64,000 nt of DNA from Cupriavidus respiraculi (GTDB taxonomy: Bacteria > Pseudomonadota > Gammaproteobacteria > Burkholderiales > Burkholderiaceae). The position numbers were made by a program, and so were the translations under genes. This document shows positions 1-7,015 of this stretch, in pieces (the first letter of the stretch is position 1; each line of letters begins with the position of its first letter). The notes under the pieces are model-generated. The model was given only the letters and a program-made list of their open reading frames with translations. It did not search any database and was not told where the DNA came from. Location of the stretch: assembly GCF_914271545.1 (NCBI RefSeq), contig NZ_CAJZAH010000002.1:496001-560000 (forward strand), in the 5' to 3' direction.

Positions 1-1
1 G

Positions 2-379
2 CTGCGCGATATCAAGCCGGTGACCGGCACGGTAAAGCGCTGGAACAAGGACACCCGCCAGGAATACCAAGAGCAGGCCACCGTCTTCCAGGAACTCGCG
101 GGCAAGCCTATCGGCTTCCTGCTCCAGAAGACCGAGGAAGAGAGCCGCAAGAACCCGGGCGAAACCGCATGGACCGCAAAGCTGGTCGGCGTGTTCGAGG
201 CTGGCACCGAACTGATGGCGTCCGAGATTCTGACCGGCAAGAAGCAACCGGAGGCACTGGCCCTGCGCGTCGCTCAGTTGGCGGACCGCCCGCTGAAGAA
301 GCGCACGGGCACTACATCGGCACACGACTACGCGCCTGCCGGGGGCGACAGCTTCCAAGACGCGGATATCCCGTTCTGA
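2..379 (+). CDS. Phage SSB-like protein, 5' end outside the window
   Basis: The frame is open to the left window edge, so the N-terminus is missing; a GTG at 20 is an internal possibility only. The visible part ends in GDSFQDADIPF, the acidic tail with terminal Ile-Pro-Phe that bacterial and phage single-stranded DNA-binding proteins use to recruit partners. The body (GFLLQKTEEE, then ASEILTGKK) looks like the compact SSB-like proteins of temperate phages. It is followed 12 bases later by the Gp157 gene, a pairing usual in phage recombination modules. Role as a ssDNA-binding protein is inferred from the tail and context; the OB fold itself cannot be confirmed here. Confidence 0.6.
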   Translation: MRDIKPVTGTVKRWNKDTRQEYQEQATVFQELAGKPIGFLLQKTEEESRKNPGETAWTAKLVGVFEAGTELMASEILTGKKQPEALALRVAQLADRPLKKRTGTTSAHDYAPAGGDSFQDADIPF

Positions 380-391
380 TAGGAGACGACC

Positions 392-889
392 ATGAGCGCC
401 CTCACCCTCTACCAGATCAGCCAAGAGCATCGCGCGCTGGCCGAGAAGCTCCAAGACATGGACTTGGACGAGCAGACGATTGTCGACACGCTGGAAGCCG
501 AATCCGGCCTCGTGGAGAAGTCGCAATCGGTGGCGTTCGTGGTCCGCAACCTCGAAGCCTTTGCCGATGCGATCAAGGCCGAAGCTGACGCGATGGCGGA
601 CCGTGCCAAGCGCGTGCGCAACCGGGCCGATGCCGTCCGCAAGTATCTGCACACCTGCATGAACCTCGCGGGCGTCCAGAAGATCGAGCACCCGCAATTC
701 ACGATCAGCGTGCGGAAGAACCCTGTCAGCGTCCAGATTGACGGCGTGGACCTGATCCCGAAGGACTACATGCGCGAGATCCCGGCCAAGTACGAACCGG
801 ACAAGAAGCTCATCAAGCAGGCCATCGAAGAAGGCTTTGCGGTGCCAGGCGCGAGCCTCACGCGCACCGAATCGCTCCAGATTAAGTGA
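392..889 (+). CDS. Siphovirus Gp157-family protein
   Basis: A 165-residue protein with a long charged helical N-terminal half (about residues 12-90, probable coiled coil, rich in Ala, Glu and Arg) and a short C-terminal beta region ending in LQIK. This layout, and phrases such as SVRKNP and VPGASL, match the Gp157 family of Streptococcus phage Sfi-type and many other siphoviruses. Family members have been linked to phage replication or recombination, but their biochemical function is not settled. The ATG at 392 has a clear AGGAG about 7 bases upstream. The gene lies just after the SSB-like gene and probably shares its early transcript. Confidence 0.75.
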   Translation: MSALTLYQISQEHRALAEKLQDMDLDEQTIVDTLEAESGLVEKSQSVAFVVRNLEAFADAIKAEADAMADRAKRVRNRADAVRKYLHTCMNLAGVQKIEHPQFTISVRKNPVSVQIDGVDLIPKDYMREIPAKYEPDKKLIKQAIEEGFAVPGASLTRTESLQIK

Positions 890-953
890 CTGCGACTTGC
901 GGCTGCATCAATCCACCCCGGCAGGTGCGGCCGCCTTTTTACACGAGTGAGAA

Positions 954-1067
954 GTGGCGGCCTACTACAACGAGATTGAGCCATACGCAGCTCAGTGGCT
1001 GCGAAACCTGATAGCCGCCGGCCACATCGCGCCAGGCGACGTAGACACGAGGGATATTCGACCTATG
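954..1067 (+). pseudogene. 5' stub of a phage DNA cytosine methyltransferase
   Basis: From a GTG at 954 the frame reads AYYNEIEPYAAQW, then RNLIAAGHIAPG and TRDIR, parallel to the start of the intact methyltransferase at 1640 ([30 protein letters not shown]). Similarity stops at about 1063-1067; after that the frame continues without recognisable methyltransferase sequence to about 1640. Roughly three quarters of the compared residues agree, so this is not a very recent duplication but the remnant of a second, related gene. The stop codon of the antisense HNH gene sits exactly at the break. No catalytic motif remains, so it is non-functional as an enzyme. Confidence 0.65.
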
Positions 1068-1608
1068 CGAGTCCAAGGTCCGACGGAGGGTAGTTCATTC
1101 GGTCTAGCAGTCGATGGCACGTTGGACAAAGGACCCAAACCATTGTCGGCCACACCATATTTGCCGCAGACCTACGTTGCCCGAGCCTCTCATGGCCAGG
1201 CTTATGCGCAATCTCAGTCACGCGCGCCTCTCCGCATGCCTCGCAAGCGCGCGGCGCGTCCGGATTCAGGAAGTAGAAGCGGCGATTTTGGGTATCAGGC
1301 GGCAGCTTTTCTTTCGTGCGAGCGCGGTAGATCGCCTCCATTTTTGGCCGTCGCTCATGGAAGTTTCGTGCCGCCGCTGCGTTGCTTGCGCGCCGGCAAT
1401 CATCCGAGCATAGCCACTTGTTGTGCTGGCCAGGACCGATCGGAAACAAAGCTCCGCAGACCCGGCAATTGTGCCCAGCCTCCCGTGGGAGTCCAGGATT
1501 CTTCTTGCGCCATCGGGCTTTGCATCGAGTTGAACAGTACTTCCTATGAGAGTGGGACCCTGGCAATTCGATTCCGCACTCGACGCAATGAGGCTGCAAT
1601 TCGCTCAT
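1063..1608 (-). CDS. HNH-type endonuclease with zinc-knuckle N-terminus
   Basis: A 181-residue protein on the strand opposite to its phage neighbours. It begins with CVECG...KYCSTRC, then CRVCG...WLCSDDC, two four-cysteine zinc-ribbon-like motifs (about residues 8-30 and 48-72). The C-terminal part has CEACGEARVTEIAH followed about 30 residues later by LCPTCHRLLDR, fitting the His/Cys framework of HNH nucleases seen in phage genomes. The ATG at 1608 has GGAG a few bases upstream. It sits between a methyltransferase stub and an intact methyltransferase, as free-standing homing nucleases often do next to the gene they target. Endonuclease activity and target are inferred. Confidence 0.6.
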   Translation of the reverse strand: MSELQPHCVECGIELPGSHSHRKYCSTRCKARWRKKNPGLPREAGHNCRVCGALFPIGPGQHNKWLCSDDCRRASNAAAARNFHERRPKMEAIYRARTKEKLPPDTQNRRFYFLNPDAPRACEACGEARVTEIAHKPGHERLGQRRSAANMVWPTMVWVLCPTCHRLLDRMNYPPSDLGLA

Positions 1609-1639
1609 CCGCTCTCCACTTTTTTGCCACGGAACTCTA

Positions 1640-2410
1640 ATGCAAAAGTGGGCTTACTACAACGAGATTGACCCGTTCGCAGCGCAGTGGATTCGGAACC
1701 TGATTGCTAAAGGCCATGTTGCCCCAGGCGTCGTTGATGAGAGGGATATAAGAGATGTTCGACCTGATGACGTCAGAGAGTTCGCTCAATGTCATTGGTT
1801 TGCGGGAGTTGCAGTCTGGTCCCATTCGCTCCGGCGTGCCGGTTGGAGCGACGATCGACCTGTTTGGACTGGTTCCTGTCCGTGCCAACCTTTCTCCGCG
1901 GCAGGCGCAGGACTTGGCTTTGCTGACGAGCGGCACCTTTGGCCGCACTGGCACCACCTCATCCGCGAGTGCCGCCCTGCAGTCGTCCTTGGAGAGCAGG
2001 TTGCGAGCAAGGACGCAGACCCTTGGATCGACCTTGTACACGATGACCTGGAAGCCTTGGGTTACGCCTTCGGGGCGGTCCCGTTCCCGTCTGCGAGCAT
2101 CGGTGCGCCGCACATCCGAGACAGGCTCTACTGGGTGGCCCACGCCAACGACGCGCGACTGGAAGGACGGGGCGAGTGCCGGGGCCAACGTACCGTTGAA
2201 CGGTCTCCTTGGTCGCGTGGCGTGGCTGTACGGGGACGGGACGGCCGCGAGCGGTTCATTGAACCCGGCATTCAGCCGCTGGCTCATGGGGCTCCCTCCC
2301 GAGTGGGACGACTGCGCGCCTATGGCAACGCGATCAACGCCGAAGCGGCGCGCGTCTGGATCGAATGCGTGATGGACTCGCTGGAACAACAACAAGGACA
2401 AACGACATGA
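1640..2410 (+). CDS. Phage DNA (cytosine-5)-methyltransferase
   Basis: A 256-residue enzyme expected to transfer a methyl group from S-adenosylmethionine to C5 of cytosine. The catalytic Pro-Cys motif is in [13 protein letters not shown] (about residues 75-87), a variant of the ENV motif is GEQVASKD (about 115), and DRLYWVAHA (about 154) matches the motif before the target-recognition region. The C-terminus carries RAYGNAIN (motif X). Motif I is WFAGVAVWS, with Ala where the family usually has Gly. The N-terminal [13 protein letters not shown] stretch is typical of this phage subfamily. The gene overlaps the next one by ATGA at 2407. A long ORF is overprinted on it in another frame. The probable role is protecting phage DNA from host restriction. 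Confidence 0.85.
   Translation: MQKWAYYNEIDPFAAQWIRNLIAKGHVAPGVVDERDIRDVRPDDVREFAQCHWFAGVAVWSHSLRRAGWSDDRPVWTGSCPCQPFSAAGAGLGFADERHLWPHWHHLIRECRPAVVLGEQVASKDADPWIDLVHDDLEALGYAFGAVPFPSASIGAPHIRDRLYWVAHANDARLEGRGECRGQRTVERSPWSRGVAVRGRDGRERFIEPGIQPLAHGAPSRVGRLRAYGNAINAEAARVWIECVMDSLEQQQGQTT
1755..2372 (+). CDS. Overprinted ORF inside the methyltransferase gene
   Basis: A 205-codon ORF lies wholly inside the methyltransferase gene, in the next frame. It starts at ATG 1755 with GAGGG nine bases upstream, a workable ribosome site. The product is rich in Ser, Arg, Thr and Trp and contains [28 protein letters not shown] and [17 protein letters not shown]. From memory, phrases of this kind recur in hypothetical proteins annotated next to or over phage cytosine methyltransferases, so the frame may be translated and maintained. 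The alternative is that it is only a by-product of the conserved methyltransferase DNA and its high G+C. No function can be assigned. Confidence 0.45.
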   Translation: MFDLMTSESSLNVIGLRELQSGPIRSGVPVGATIDLFGLVPVRANLSPRQAQDLALLTSGTFGRTGTTSSASAALQSSLESRLRARTQTLGSTLYTMTWKPWVTPSGRSRSRLRASVRRTSETGSTGWPTPTTRDWKDGASAGANVPLNGLLGRVAWLYGDGTAASGSLNPAFSRWLMGLPPEWDDCAPMATRSTPKRRASGSNA

Positions 2411-2934
2411 CCGAACAGGACAAGCAGGGAGCGGAGCCGGACCTGCGCAACGCCCCGCCCGCTGGACTCACGCCCCGCCAGAAGGAAATTCAGCGCCGTC
2501 AGTTTGCATCTGAGCAGCAGGGAGCGGAGCGCGAGGCGTTCAAGACGTGGTGGTGCGCCTCCGACGAGTACAACTACGCCCACACCGGCTCGGCCGCCTC
2601 AGCATGGGAAGCCGGACGCGCCGCCCTGCGCGCCGAGCAGCAGGGGCAGGAGCCGGAGGGGTACTTCGTTACCACGGATGACGGGCGCTGGATCGAAGCG
2701 GATAAGGGCGTGAACCGAGCACATACCACGCCGCTCTACACCCGCCCCGCCCCCGCATCGCAGCCGGTGGGCGAGGTGGCGCAGGCGGGGCTGTCGGACG
2801 TGGACAAGAAGCGCATCGCGCATAACGTGCACGTGCAATGCAGCCTCATCCCTGGCGCCACCTTTTACAACGCGGCCGACATAGCAATCGACGCCATCCT
2901 CGCCCGCTCCGGCCAACCCGCGCAGGAGGGGTAA
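2407..2934 (+). CDS. Phage protein of unknown function
   Basis: Starting at ATG 2407, which overlaps the methyltransferase stop, this encodes 175 residues. The middle holds WWCASDEYNYAH and a helical SAASAWEAGRAALRAE stretch, followed by YFVTTDDGRWIEADKG and PLYTRPAPA. The combination of an Ala-rich helix, a short aspartate-rich strand and PLYTRP is common in small accessory proteins of Burkholderiales and enteric prophages, where it is annotated only as hypothetical. An earlier in-frame start at 2365 lies inside the methyltransferase and lacks a better ribosome site. Translational coupling to the methyltransferase is likely. Confidence 0.6.
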   Translation: MTEQDKQGAEPDLRNAPPAGLTPRQKEIQRRQFASEQQGAEREAFKTWWCASDEYNYAHTGSAASAWEAGRAALRAEQQGQEPEGYFVTTDDGRWIEADKGVNRAHTTPLYTRPAPASQPVGEVAQAGLSDVDKKRIAHNVHVQCSLIPGATFYNAADIAIDAILARSGQPAQEG

Positions 2935-3272
2935 TGGAAGCCGCACGCCTTTCAGCCAAGCAAGTCGAGGACTGCCTCGCGCTAAATCCGTTCGATGGCG
3001 ACTTCGGCTCGCCCGGCGACATGGTCTTTGCGGATCGCGTCTGCCTCGCGCGGAAGCCGGGCACGTGCAACGACTGTTTAGGCGCAATCAACGCAGGGGA
3101 ACAGCAGCGCCGTCTCGACGCAAAGTTTGACGACACCATGCGGTCCTACCGCTGGTGCGCCCTCTGCTGCCACGCGATGGCGCTGAGCTGGCATGACAAT
3201 GGTGCCGCCCTACAGGCGCGATGGATATTGCGCGCCCGCGCCAACCAACAGGAGGGCCGCGACAATGGCTGA
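2934..3272 (+). CDS. Small Cys-rich phage protein, probable zinc binder
   Basis: The start ATG at 2934 overlaps the TAA of the previous gene and is preceded by a strong AGGAGGG at 2923-2930. The 112-residue product has CNDC (about 45-48) and CALCCH (about 75-80), two paired-cysteine motifs about 27 residues apart that could hold one zinc ion. The rest is polar and ends in an Arg/Glu-rich tail. No family is recognised with confidence; similar small zinc-finger proteins are frequent in phage early regions. Its stop overlaps the start of the next gene by 8 bases, so the two are probably translationally coupled. Confidence 0.6.
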   Translation: MEAARLSAKQVEDCLALNPFDGDFGSPGDMVFADRVCLARKPGTCNDCLGAINAGEQQRRLDAKFDDTMRSYRWCALCCHAMALSWHDNGAALQARWILRARANQQEGRDNG

Positions 3273-4155
3273 GTTGAAATCCTGCCCGGAGTGCCGGGAG
3301 CCGACCCGCATCATCATGAACGGCACGGTCGAGATGTGCTCGCGCTGTGCGTGGGCGGCCGAAGTCCCGAACCGCGCCGCGCCGGCTGACAAGCAAGGCG
3401 GCGGGCTGACAGATGCGGAAGCCGGCACGCTGTTCCGCTCCACCGCTGCCAAACTCGGTGCAGATACCATGTGCAGCGACAAAACCGCAGGCGCCTTCGC
3501 CCGCGCCGTTCTCGCCCGCGTTGCGCCGAGCGACCAAATCGTAACGGCTTTGCAAGACATCAAAGAGAACGCTAGCAAATGGCATCCGTTGCACACCCCG
3601 CAGTCTAGCGAACAGCAGGCCGAGCGAGTTACTGACTGCTCCACCGCCGACTGCCAGTGCGATGAATGTTCTATCGGGCGCGGAGATTGGGCGCCAGTGA
3701 GCGAGCAGCCCGCCGAGGAAGCGCGCGGGGTGGTTCTTACGGCAGAGCAAGCAGCAGAGATTCACGACATCATGCGCGCGTGCCATCGGTGGCATGGGGG
3801 AGACAGCCATTCAAAGGAACGACGCGAGCGTGCTATGGCCCTACTCGCCGCGCCCGCCGCTGCGACGGCGCAGGACTATGAGGCAGTTCTGGCAGACCAT
3901 CGCCGCCTTGTGCGCGAACTGGACGTGCTGTTGAACGGCGACGCGGCGGCGAAGCAAGCCAGCCTTTGCGACATCGTTGCTCAGGTGCGCCGGGGTGGGA
4001 TCAAAGCCGCTACCGGGGCGCAGGGGCTGACGCCAGAACAGATTGCCATGGTCGCCGCGCCCTATATCCGTCCGGTGCAGCGCGGCATGTTTGCCCAAGA
4101 CCTTGCGGCCGCCCTCGCCGCCTCGCAACCGCATGGAGGGAAGGAACGTGGGTGA
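3265..4155 (+). CDS. Phage protein with Lar-like zinc finger
   Basis: ATG 3265 follows GGAGGG at 3251-3256, giving 296 residues. The first 30 residues, LKSCPECREPTRI then EMCSRCAWAAE, form a CxxC-x17-CxxC zinc ribbon like those of Lar-type restriction-alleviation proteins, which help phage DNA escape type I restriction. A second cysteine cluster, CSTADCQCDEC, lies near residue 125. The remainder is Ala-rich and helical with modules resembling other prophage proteins (LTAEQAAEIHDIM, LTPEQIAMVAAPYI), suggesting a mosaic of small phage segments. Proximity to a methyltransferase fits an anti-restriction role, but this is inference; the protein is much longer than Lar itself. Confidence 0.5.
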   Translation: MAELKSCPECREPTRIIMNGTVEMCSRCAWAAEVPNRAAPADKQGGGLTDAEAGTLFRSTAAKLGADTMCSDKTAGAFARAVLARVAPSDQIVTALQDIKENASKWHPLHTPQSSEQQAERVTDCSTADCQCDECSIGRGDWAPVSEQPAEEARGVVLTAEQAAEIHDIMRACHRWHGGDSHSKERRERAMALLAAPAAATAQDYEAVLADHRRLVRELDVLLNGDAAAKQASLCDIVAQVRRGGIKAATGAQGLTPEQIAMVAAPYIRPVQRGMFAQDLAAALAASQPHGGKERG

Positions 4156-4543
4156 GTTCGACCTGGAGGTATCCGAGCGCATTGCCGAACGCACGCGCGA
4201 TCCGATCCTGCGCGCTGCAAATGCCCACATCCGCGACCTAGAAGCCGACCGCGACTCCTGGCGCGATCAAGCATCCGAGCGGCTGAAGGACTGGGTCGAC
4301 ATGCGCGTGCGGGCAGAGACGGCAGAACAACGCATCCGCGAGCTGGAGCAGGACGCGGCGCTGTTGGATTGGCTGGCCGCCCGATGTGCCCCGGGTCCAG
4401 GCGCGAAGGACTTGTTGGGGCGGCACGTCTACGTTCATTTCATGCGTTTCCCTGTCATCGAGTGTGAGGAAGGGGCGCCGCTGCGCGAAGCGATCACCGC
4501 CGCCATGGCCGCCAGCGCGAAGGGAGGGAAGGATGCAGGCTGA
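4148..4543 (+). CDS. Coiled-coil phage protein of unknown function
   Basis: GTG 4148 is preferred over ATG 4133 because GGAGGG stands just before it and it keeps the 8-base overlap with the previous gene seen elsewhere in this chain. The 131-residue product is dominated by a charged helix (about residues 20-75: RDLEADRDSWRDQASE, then RIRELEQDAALLDWLAARC) likely to form a coiled coil, followed by a short beta segment with HVYVHFMRF and a C-terminal REAITAAMAA helix. Proteins with LEQDAALLDWL-type helices are common accessory proteins of prophages; no function is known. Confidence 0.55.
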   Translation: MGEFDLEVSERIAERTRDPILRAANAHIRDLEADRDSWRDQASERLKDWVDMRVRAETAEQRIRELEQDAALLDWLAARCAPGPGAKDLLGRHVYVHFMRFPVIECEEGAPLREAITAAMAASAKGGKDAG

Positions 4544-4778
4544 CCAGATGCAAGCCGCCTTCGACGCGATCATGGGCGACCGGTCGATGCCGGACCAGAA
4601 CGACCCGGGATACGACCGCTGGCTGTTCGACCGCGCCTACGCCGCTGGCATGGAGCGGGCAGCGGTGATCGCAATGGAGCAGGCGAAGCGCCAAGGAACG
4701 CTAGGCAGGATCTTGGCAGCCGAATCATGCGCCGCCGCTATCCGCGCCGAGATCAAGGAGACGACATGGACCAAGTAA
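4533..4778 (+). CDS. Small phage protein of unknown function
   Basis: An 81-residue product beginning at ATG 4533, inside the end of the preceding gene, with AGGGAGGG immediately upstream. It contains DRWLFDRAYAAGMERAA and ends in RAEIKETTWTK; the middle is a single amphipathic helix. The gene is part of the chain of start/stop overlaps that runs from 2407 to 5253 and is presumably cotranscribed with it. No recognised domain. Confidence 0.5.
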   Translation: MQADQMQAAFDAIMGDRSMPDQNDPGYDRWLFDRAYAAGMERAAVIAMEQAKRQGTLGRILAAESCAAAIRAEIKETTWTK

Positions 4779-4882
4779 CCCGCAAGCGCATGCACAAGGG
4801 GCTGTGCAAGGCGTTCGATGACCTCACGGCCAATCTCGAGGGCACCACCCTAATGCCGGCCATGGCAATGCGCGCCCGATAG
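4766..4882 (+). CDS. Very small phage ORF, possibly the 5' part of a frameshifted gene
   Basis: ATG 4766 overlaps the previous gene, with AAGGAG about 6 bases upstream. The frame gives 38 residues (MDQVTRKRMHKGLCKAF...) before TAG at 4880. Directly after, in another frame, 27 sensible residues follow (see 4885). Joined by a single frameshift near 4845-4860 the two would make one protein of about 65 residues. Either there are two tiny genes, or one gene with a frameshift. The reading is supported mainly by the ribosome site and by its place in the overlapping chain. Confidence 0.35.
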   Translation: MDQVTRKRMHKGLCKAFDDLTANLEGTTLMPAMAMRAR

Positions 4883-4884
4883 AC

Positions 4885-4965
4885 GTGATCCACATCAACG
4901 GCGAGCCCTACGAGGTTCGCATGGTGCTGGCAACGCCGGATGACGAAGAGGATGAGGAAACGTAG
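4885..4965 (+). CDS. Very small ORF with acidic tail, possible 3' part of a frameshifted gene
   Basis: From GTG 4885 the frame encodes 26 residues: VIHINGEPYEVRMVL then an acidic run ending in DDEEDEET. The sequence looks like real protein (alternating hydrophobic strand and acidic tail) rather than a chance frame, yet no strong ribosome site precedes it. Upstream the same frame is open back to a stop at 4819-4821. It may be the continuation of the 4766 ORF after a frameshift. Confidence 0.3.
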   Translation: MIHINGEPYEVRMVLATPDDEEDEET

Positions 4966-5027
4966 TGGAGCAAGCAGCAAAACGCATCATCGAGACAACG
5001 CGCAAGCTATGGGGGTTGGGAGGATAG
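4965..5027 (+). CDS. Tiny ORF before the DUF4224 gene
   Basis: GTG 4965 shares bases with the preceding stop and encodes 20 residues (VEQAAKRIIETTRKLWGLGG) before TAG one base ahead of the next ATG. Its own end supplies the GGGAGGA ribosome site for the DUF4224 gene. It may be only a coupling leader; no function is claimed. Confidence 0.2.
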   Translation: MEQAAKRIIETTRKLWGLGG

Positions 5028-5028
5028 G

Positions 5029-5253
5029 ATGGAATCGCTTACCTTGAGTCAGGAAGAGATCATCGAGGCGACCGGATACAGGCGTGCCGCGGAGCAGCTT
5101 CTGGCTTTGCAGAAGGCCGGCATTCCGGCTGATCGCCGGCCGGATGGCAGTGTTCGGGTCTGGCGGCATCACATCGCCGGCGTCGGCGCGCCAAAGCAGC
5201 AGAAGGCGCCACGTCGGCGTCCAGAGCTCGCATCAGATAGGAAGGCCGCATGA
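5029..5253 (+). CDS. DUF4224 domain protein, probable excisionase-like partner of the integrase
   Basis: A 74-residue protein beginning MESLTLSQEEIIEATGY, followed by RRAAEQLLALQKAGIP and DGSVRVWRHHI. This is the pattern of the DUF4224 family: a short winged-helix-like domain found directly upstream of phage integrases. The stop overlaps the integrase start by 4 bases (ATGA at 5250). By position and size it may act as recombination directionality factor or regulator of the integrase; that role is inference. The basic C-terminus (APRRRPELASDRK) would suit DNA binding. Confidence 0.75.
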   Translation: MESLTLSQEEIIEATGYRRAAEQLLALQKAGIPADRRPDGSVRVWRHHIAGVGAPKQQKAPRRRPELASDRKAA

Positions 5254-6347
5254 TCGGTAGGAGAAAGAAGGCGTCTCCCCTGCCCGCCCGGGTCTATGAG
5301 AAGAACGGAGCGTGGTTCTTCGTGGACATTCGGCGGAAGTGGCACAAGCTGTGCCGGGTGAGCGAGGGGCTGACCGAACTGTACGCCCGCCTGGCAGCCT
5401 TCAGCCGGGATGCTGACGAGCGGCCGAAGGACACGATGCCGGACCTGGTGGACGCTTGGCTGCTAGCCAAGCTGCCCTCCTATGCCCCAAAGACGCAGGA
5501 GGAATACCGCCGCATGGCGACGTTCATCCGGTCGGAATTCGACCATCAGTGGCGGGTGGAGGACGTGGAGCCGAAGGACATCGCCCGGTTCTTGGACAAG
5601 CATTTTGACGGCAAGCCTAACGCCAGCAACAAGTACCGCGCCCTGCTGTCAGTCATGTTCACGTATGGGGTTCGAAAGGGCCTGCGCAATACGAACCCCG
5701 TCAGCGAGGTAGCCGGCGCGGCCGAGGGTAAGCGCGATCGCTACATCACGGATGCCGAGCTGGCCGCTGTCCGCGCTGCAGCCTTGGTCGGCAACGACGG
5801 CCGGCCTACCCCTTCAGGCGCGGCAATCGTCGCCTTGATCGACCTGGCGTATCAGACGGCACAGCGGATCGGGGATCTGCTGGCTCTGAACTGGTCGGAT
5901 GTCAGCAACGAAGGGATCATGTTTCACCCCGCCAAGACGGTGAACAGCTCAGGGGTGCGGATGCTGGTGGAAACGACGCCCGACCTGCAGGCAACCTTGG
6001 ACGGCGCAAAGGCCGGTAAGGTCAAGGCCATCGGGCCGGTCATTTGCACGCAGACCGGAGGACGCTTCACTTACAGCGGAGCGCAAACGGCATGGAAGCG
6101 TGCGTGCCTGCGAGCGCGGCAACAGTATGAGAAGGACTGCAAGAAGGAAGGGAAGGAGCCTAGCGACCGGCACCTAGTCGGAATGCACTTCCACGACTTG
6201 CGGGCGAAAGCTCTCACGGATAAACGGAGGCAGGAAGGCGCCGCGGCGGCCCAAGCTCTCGCCGGGCACACCACTGCGGAAATGACGGCGCACTATACAA
6301 AGGCACGGGAGATTGAGCGAGTGCGCCCTGTATCAAAGCTCCGTTGA
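5250..6347 (+). CDS. int: Phage tyrosine recombinase (integrase)
   Basis: A 365-residue site-specific recombinase. After a basic N-terminal arm-binding region comes a SAM-like core-binding domain (about 65-160, with YAPKTQEEYRRMATFI) and a catalytic domain with the expected residues: Arg near 206 in TAQRIGDLL, His-x-x-Arg near 315-318 in FHDLRAKALTDK, His near 340 in LAGHTT, and the nucleophile Tyr near 349 in MTAHYTK. All catalytic positions look intact. The gene points at tRNA-Pro, whose 3' end lies about 700 bases downstream, the usual attachment arrangement. It overlaps the DUF4224 gene, and its end overlaps the convergent gene on the other strand by 15 bases. Confidence 0.92.
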   Translation: MIGRRKKASPLPARVYEKNGAWFFVDIRRKWHKLCRVSEGLTELYARLAAFSRDADERPKDTMPDLVDAWLLAKLPSYAPKTQEEYRRMATFIRSEFDHQWRVEDVEPKDIARFLDKHFDGKPNASNKYRALLSVMFTYGVRKGLRNTNPVSEVAGAAEGKRDRYITDAELAAVRAAALVGNDGRPTPSGAAIVALIDLAYQTAQRIGDLLALNWSDVSNEGIMFHPAKTVNSSGVRMLVETTPDLQATLDGAKAGKVKAIGPVICTQTGGRFTYSGAQTAWKRACLRARQQYEKDCKKEGKEPSDRHLVGMHFHDLRAKALTDKRRQEGAAAAQALAGHTTAEMTAHYTKAREIERVRPVSKLR

Positions 6348-6959
6348 AGTGGCTCGCCTCGCGGCGTCTGCTTCTTCCCTGTCAATGATCTCGACAACCT
6401 CGTGCAGAGACACAAGCGGCGACCAATTCCCTTGATTGACCGATTCAATAGGAAGACCGGCGTGCTTCCTCAAACGTGAGGCGGTATCGTAAACACGGAG
6501 TCCTAGTTCAGCGTATTTCCGGCGCCGTGGTCGAAAGTACTCAACGTAGTTTGGAGGAAACGCTACAAAGTCGGCAAGCACCCGCAGCTCCGCCTGTATT
6601 CCATCAATCTCATCGGGGAATCTCAGGATTTTATACAGCAGTTCCGTAGGCAACGCCTTCCACTCAACGTCAATATCCAGCGGTCTAAACACGGGTGCCG
6701 CCACAGTGGGCACGTGCTCGCCCGCATCTCTCCCTGCTGGCTGACCTTCCGCGGTCCCATCGTCGTGCGCAAGGTCGACGCAGGCGTTGAAAAGGCGGTC
6801 AAGATGAGATCCAACAATGATGCCCAGATACGTCAGATCCTGCTTCCTCTTCGACCTGCCTACAGCCCATTCCTTTACCGCTGTAAGGGACGTCCCTAAC
6901 AGCACGCCGACGATGCCCGAAGTGGCAGAGATGACGGCTGATGTGGTTGCAGCTTCCAT
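6333..6959 (-). CDS. Membrane-anchored prophage-edge protein of unknown function
   Basis: A 208-residue protein on the minus strand, between the integrase and the attachment site. It opens with an N-terminal hydrophobic segment (SATSGIVGVLLGTSLTAV, about residues 10-28) preceding a basic stretch (GRSKRKQD), which predicts a single membrane anchor with the body in the cytoplasm. The rest has no recognised domain; it contains PPNYVEYFRPRRRKYAELG and ends in an acidic helix. Genes in this spot, oriented against the lytic genes, are often expressed from the prophage and can serve in lysogenic conversion or superinfection exclusion. That role is inferred from position only. Confidence 0.6.
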   Translation of the reverse strand: MEAATTSAVISATSGIVGVLLGTSLTAVKEWAVGRSKRKQDLTYLGIIVGSHLDRLFNACVDLAHDDGTAEGQPAGRDAGEHVPTVAAPVFRPLDIDVEWKALPTELLYKILRFPDEIDGIQAELRVLADFVAFPPNYVEYFRPRRRKYAELGLRVYDTASRLRKHAGLPIESVNQGNWSPLVSLHEVVEIIDREEADAARRATSTEL

Positions 6960-6982
6960 GCACGACAGTAACCAAAGGCGCG

Positions 6983-7015
6983 CAAGTTAGACAAACGCAC
7001 TCAAGTTAGACAAAA
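6983..7015. repeat. Two direct repeats beside the attachment site
   Basis: The 13-base word CAAGTTAGACAAA occurs at 6983-6995 and again at 7002-7014, 19 bases apart (about two helical turns). It lies between the phage genes and the tRNA end, where integrase arm-type or excisionase sites are normally found. Confidence 0.55.

Noticed and set aside
1114-1413. Plus-strand ORFs inside the HNH segment
   Set aside because: No ribosome site and no protein-like motifs; the minus-strand HNH reading has paired cysteines and HNH residues.
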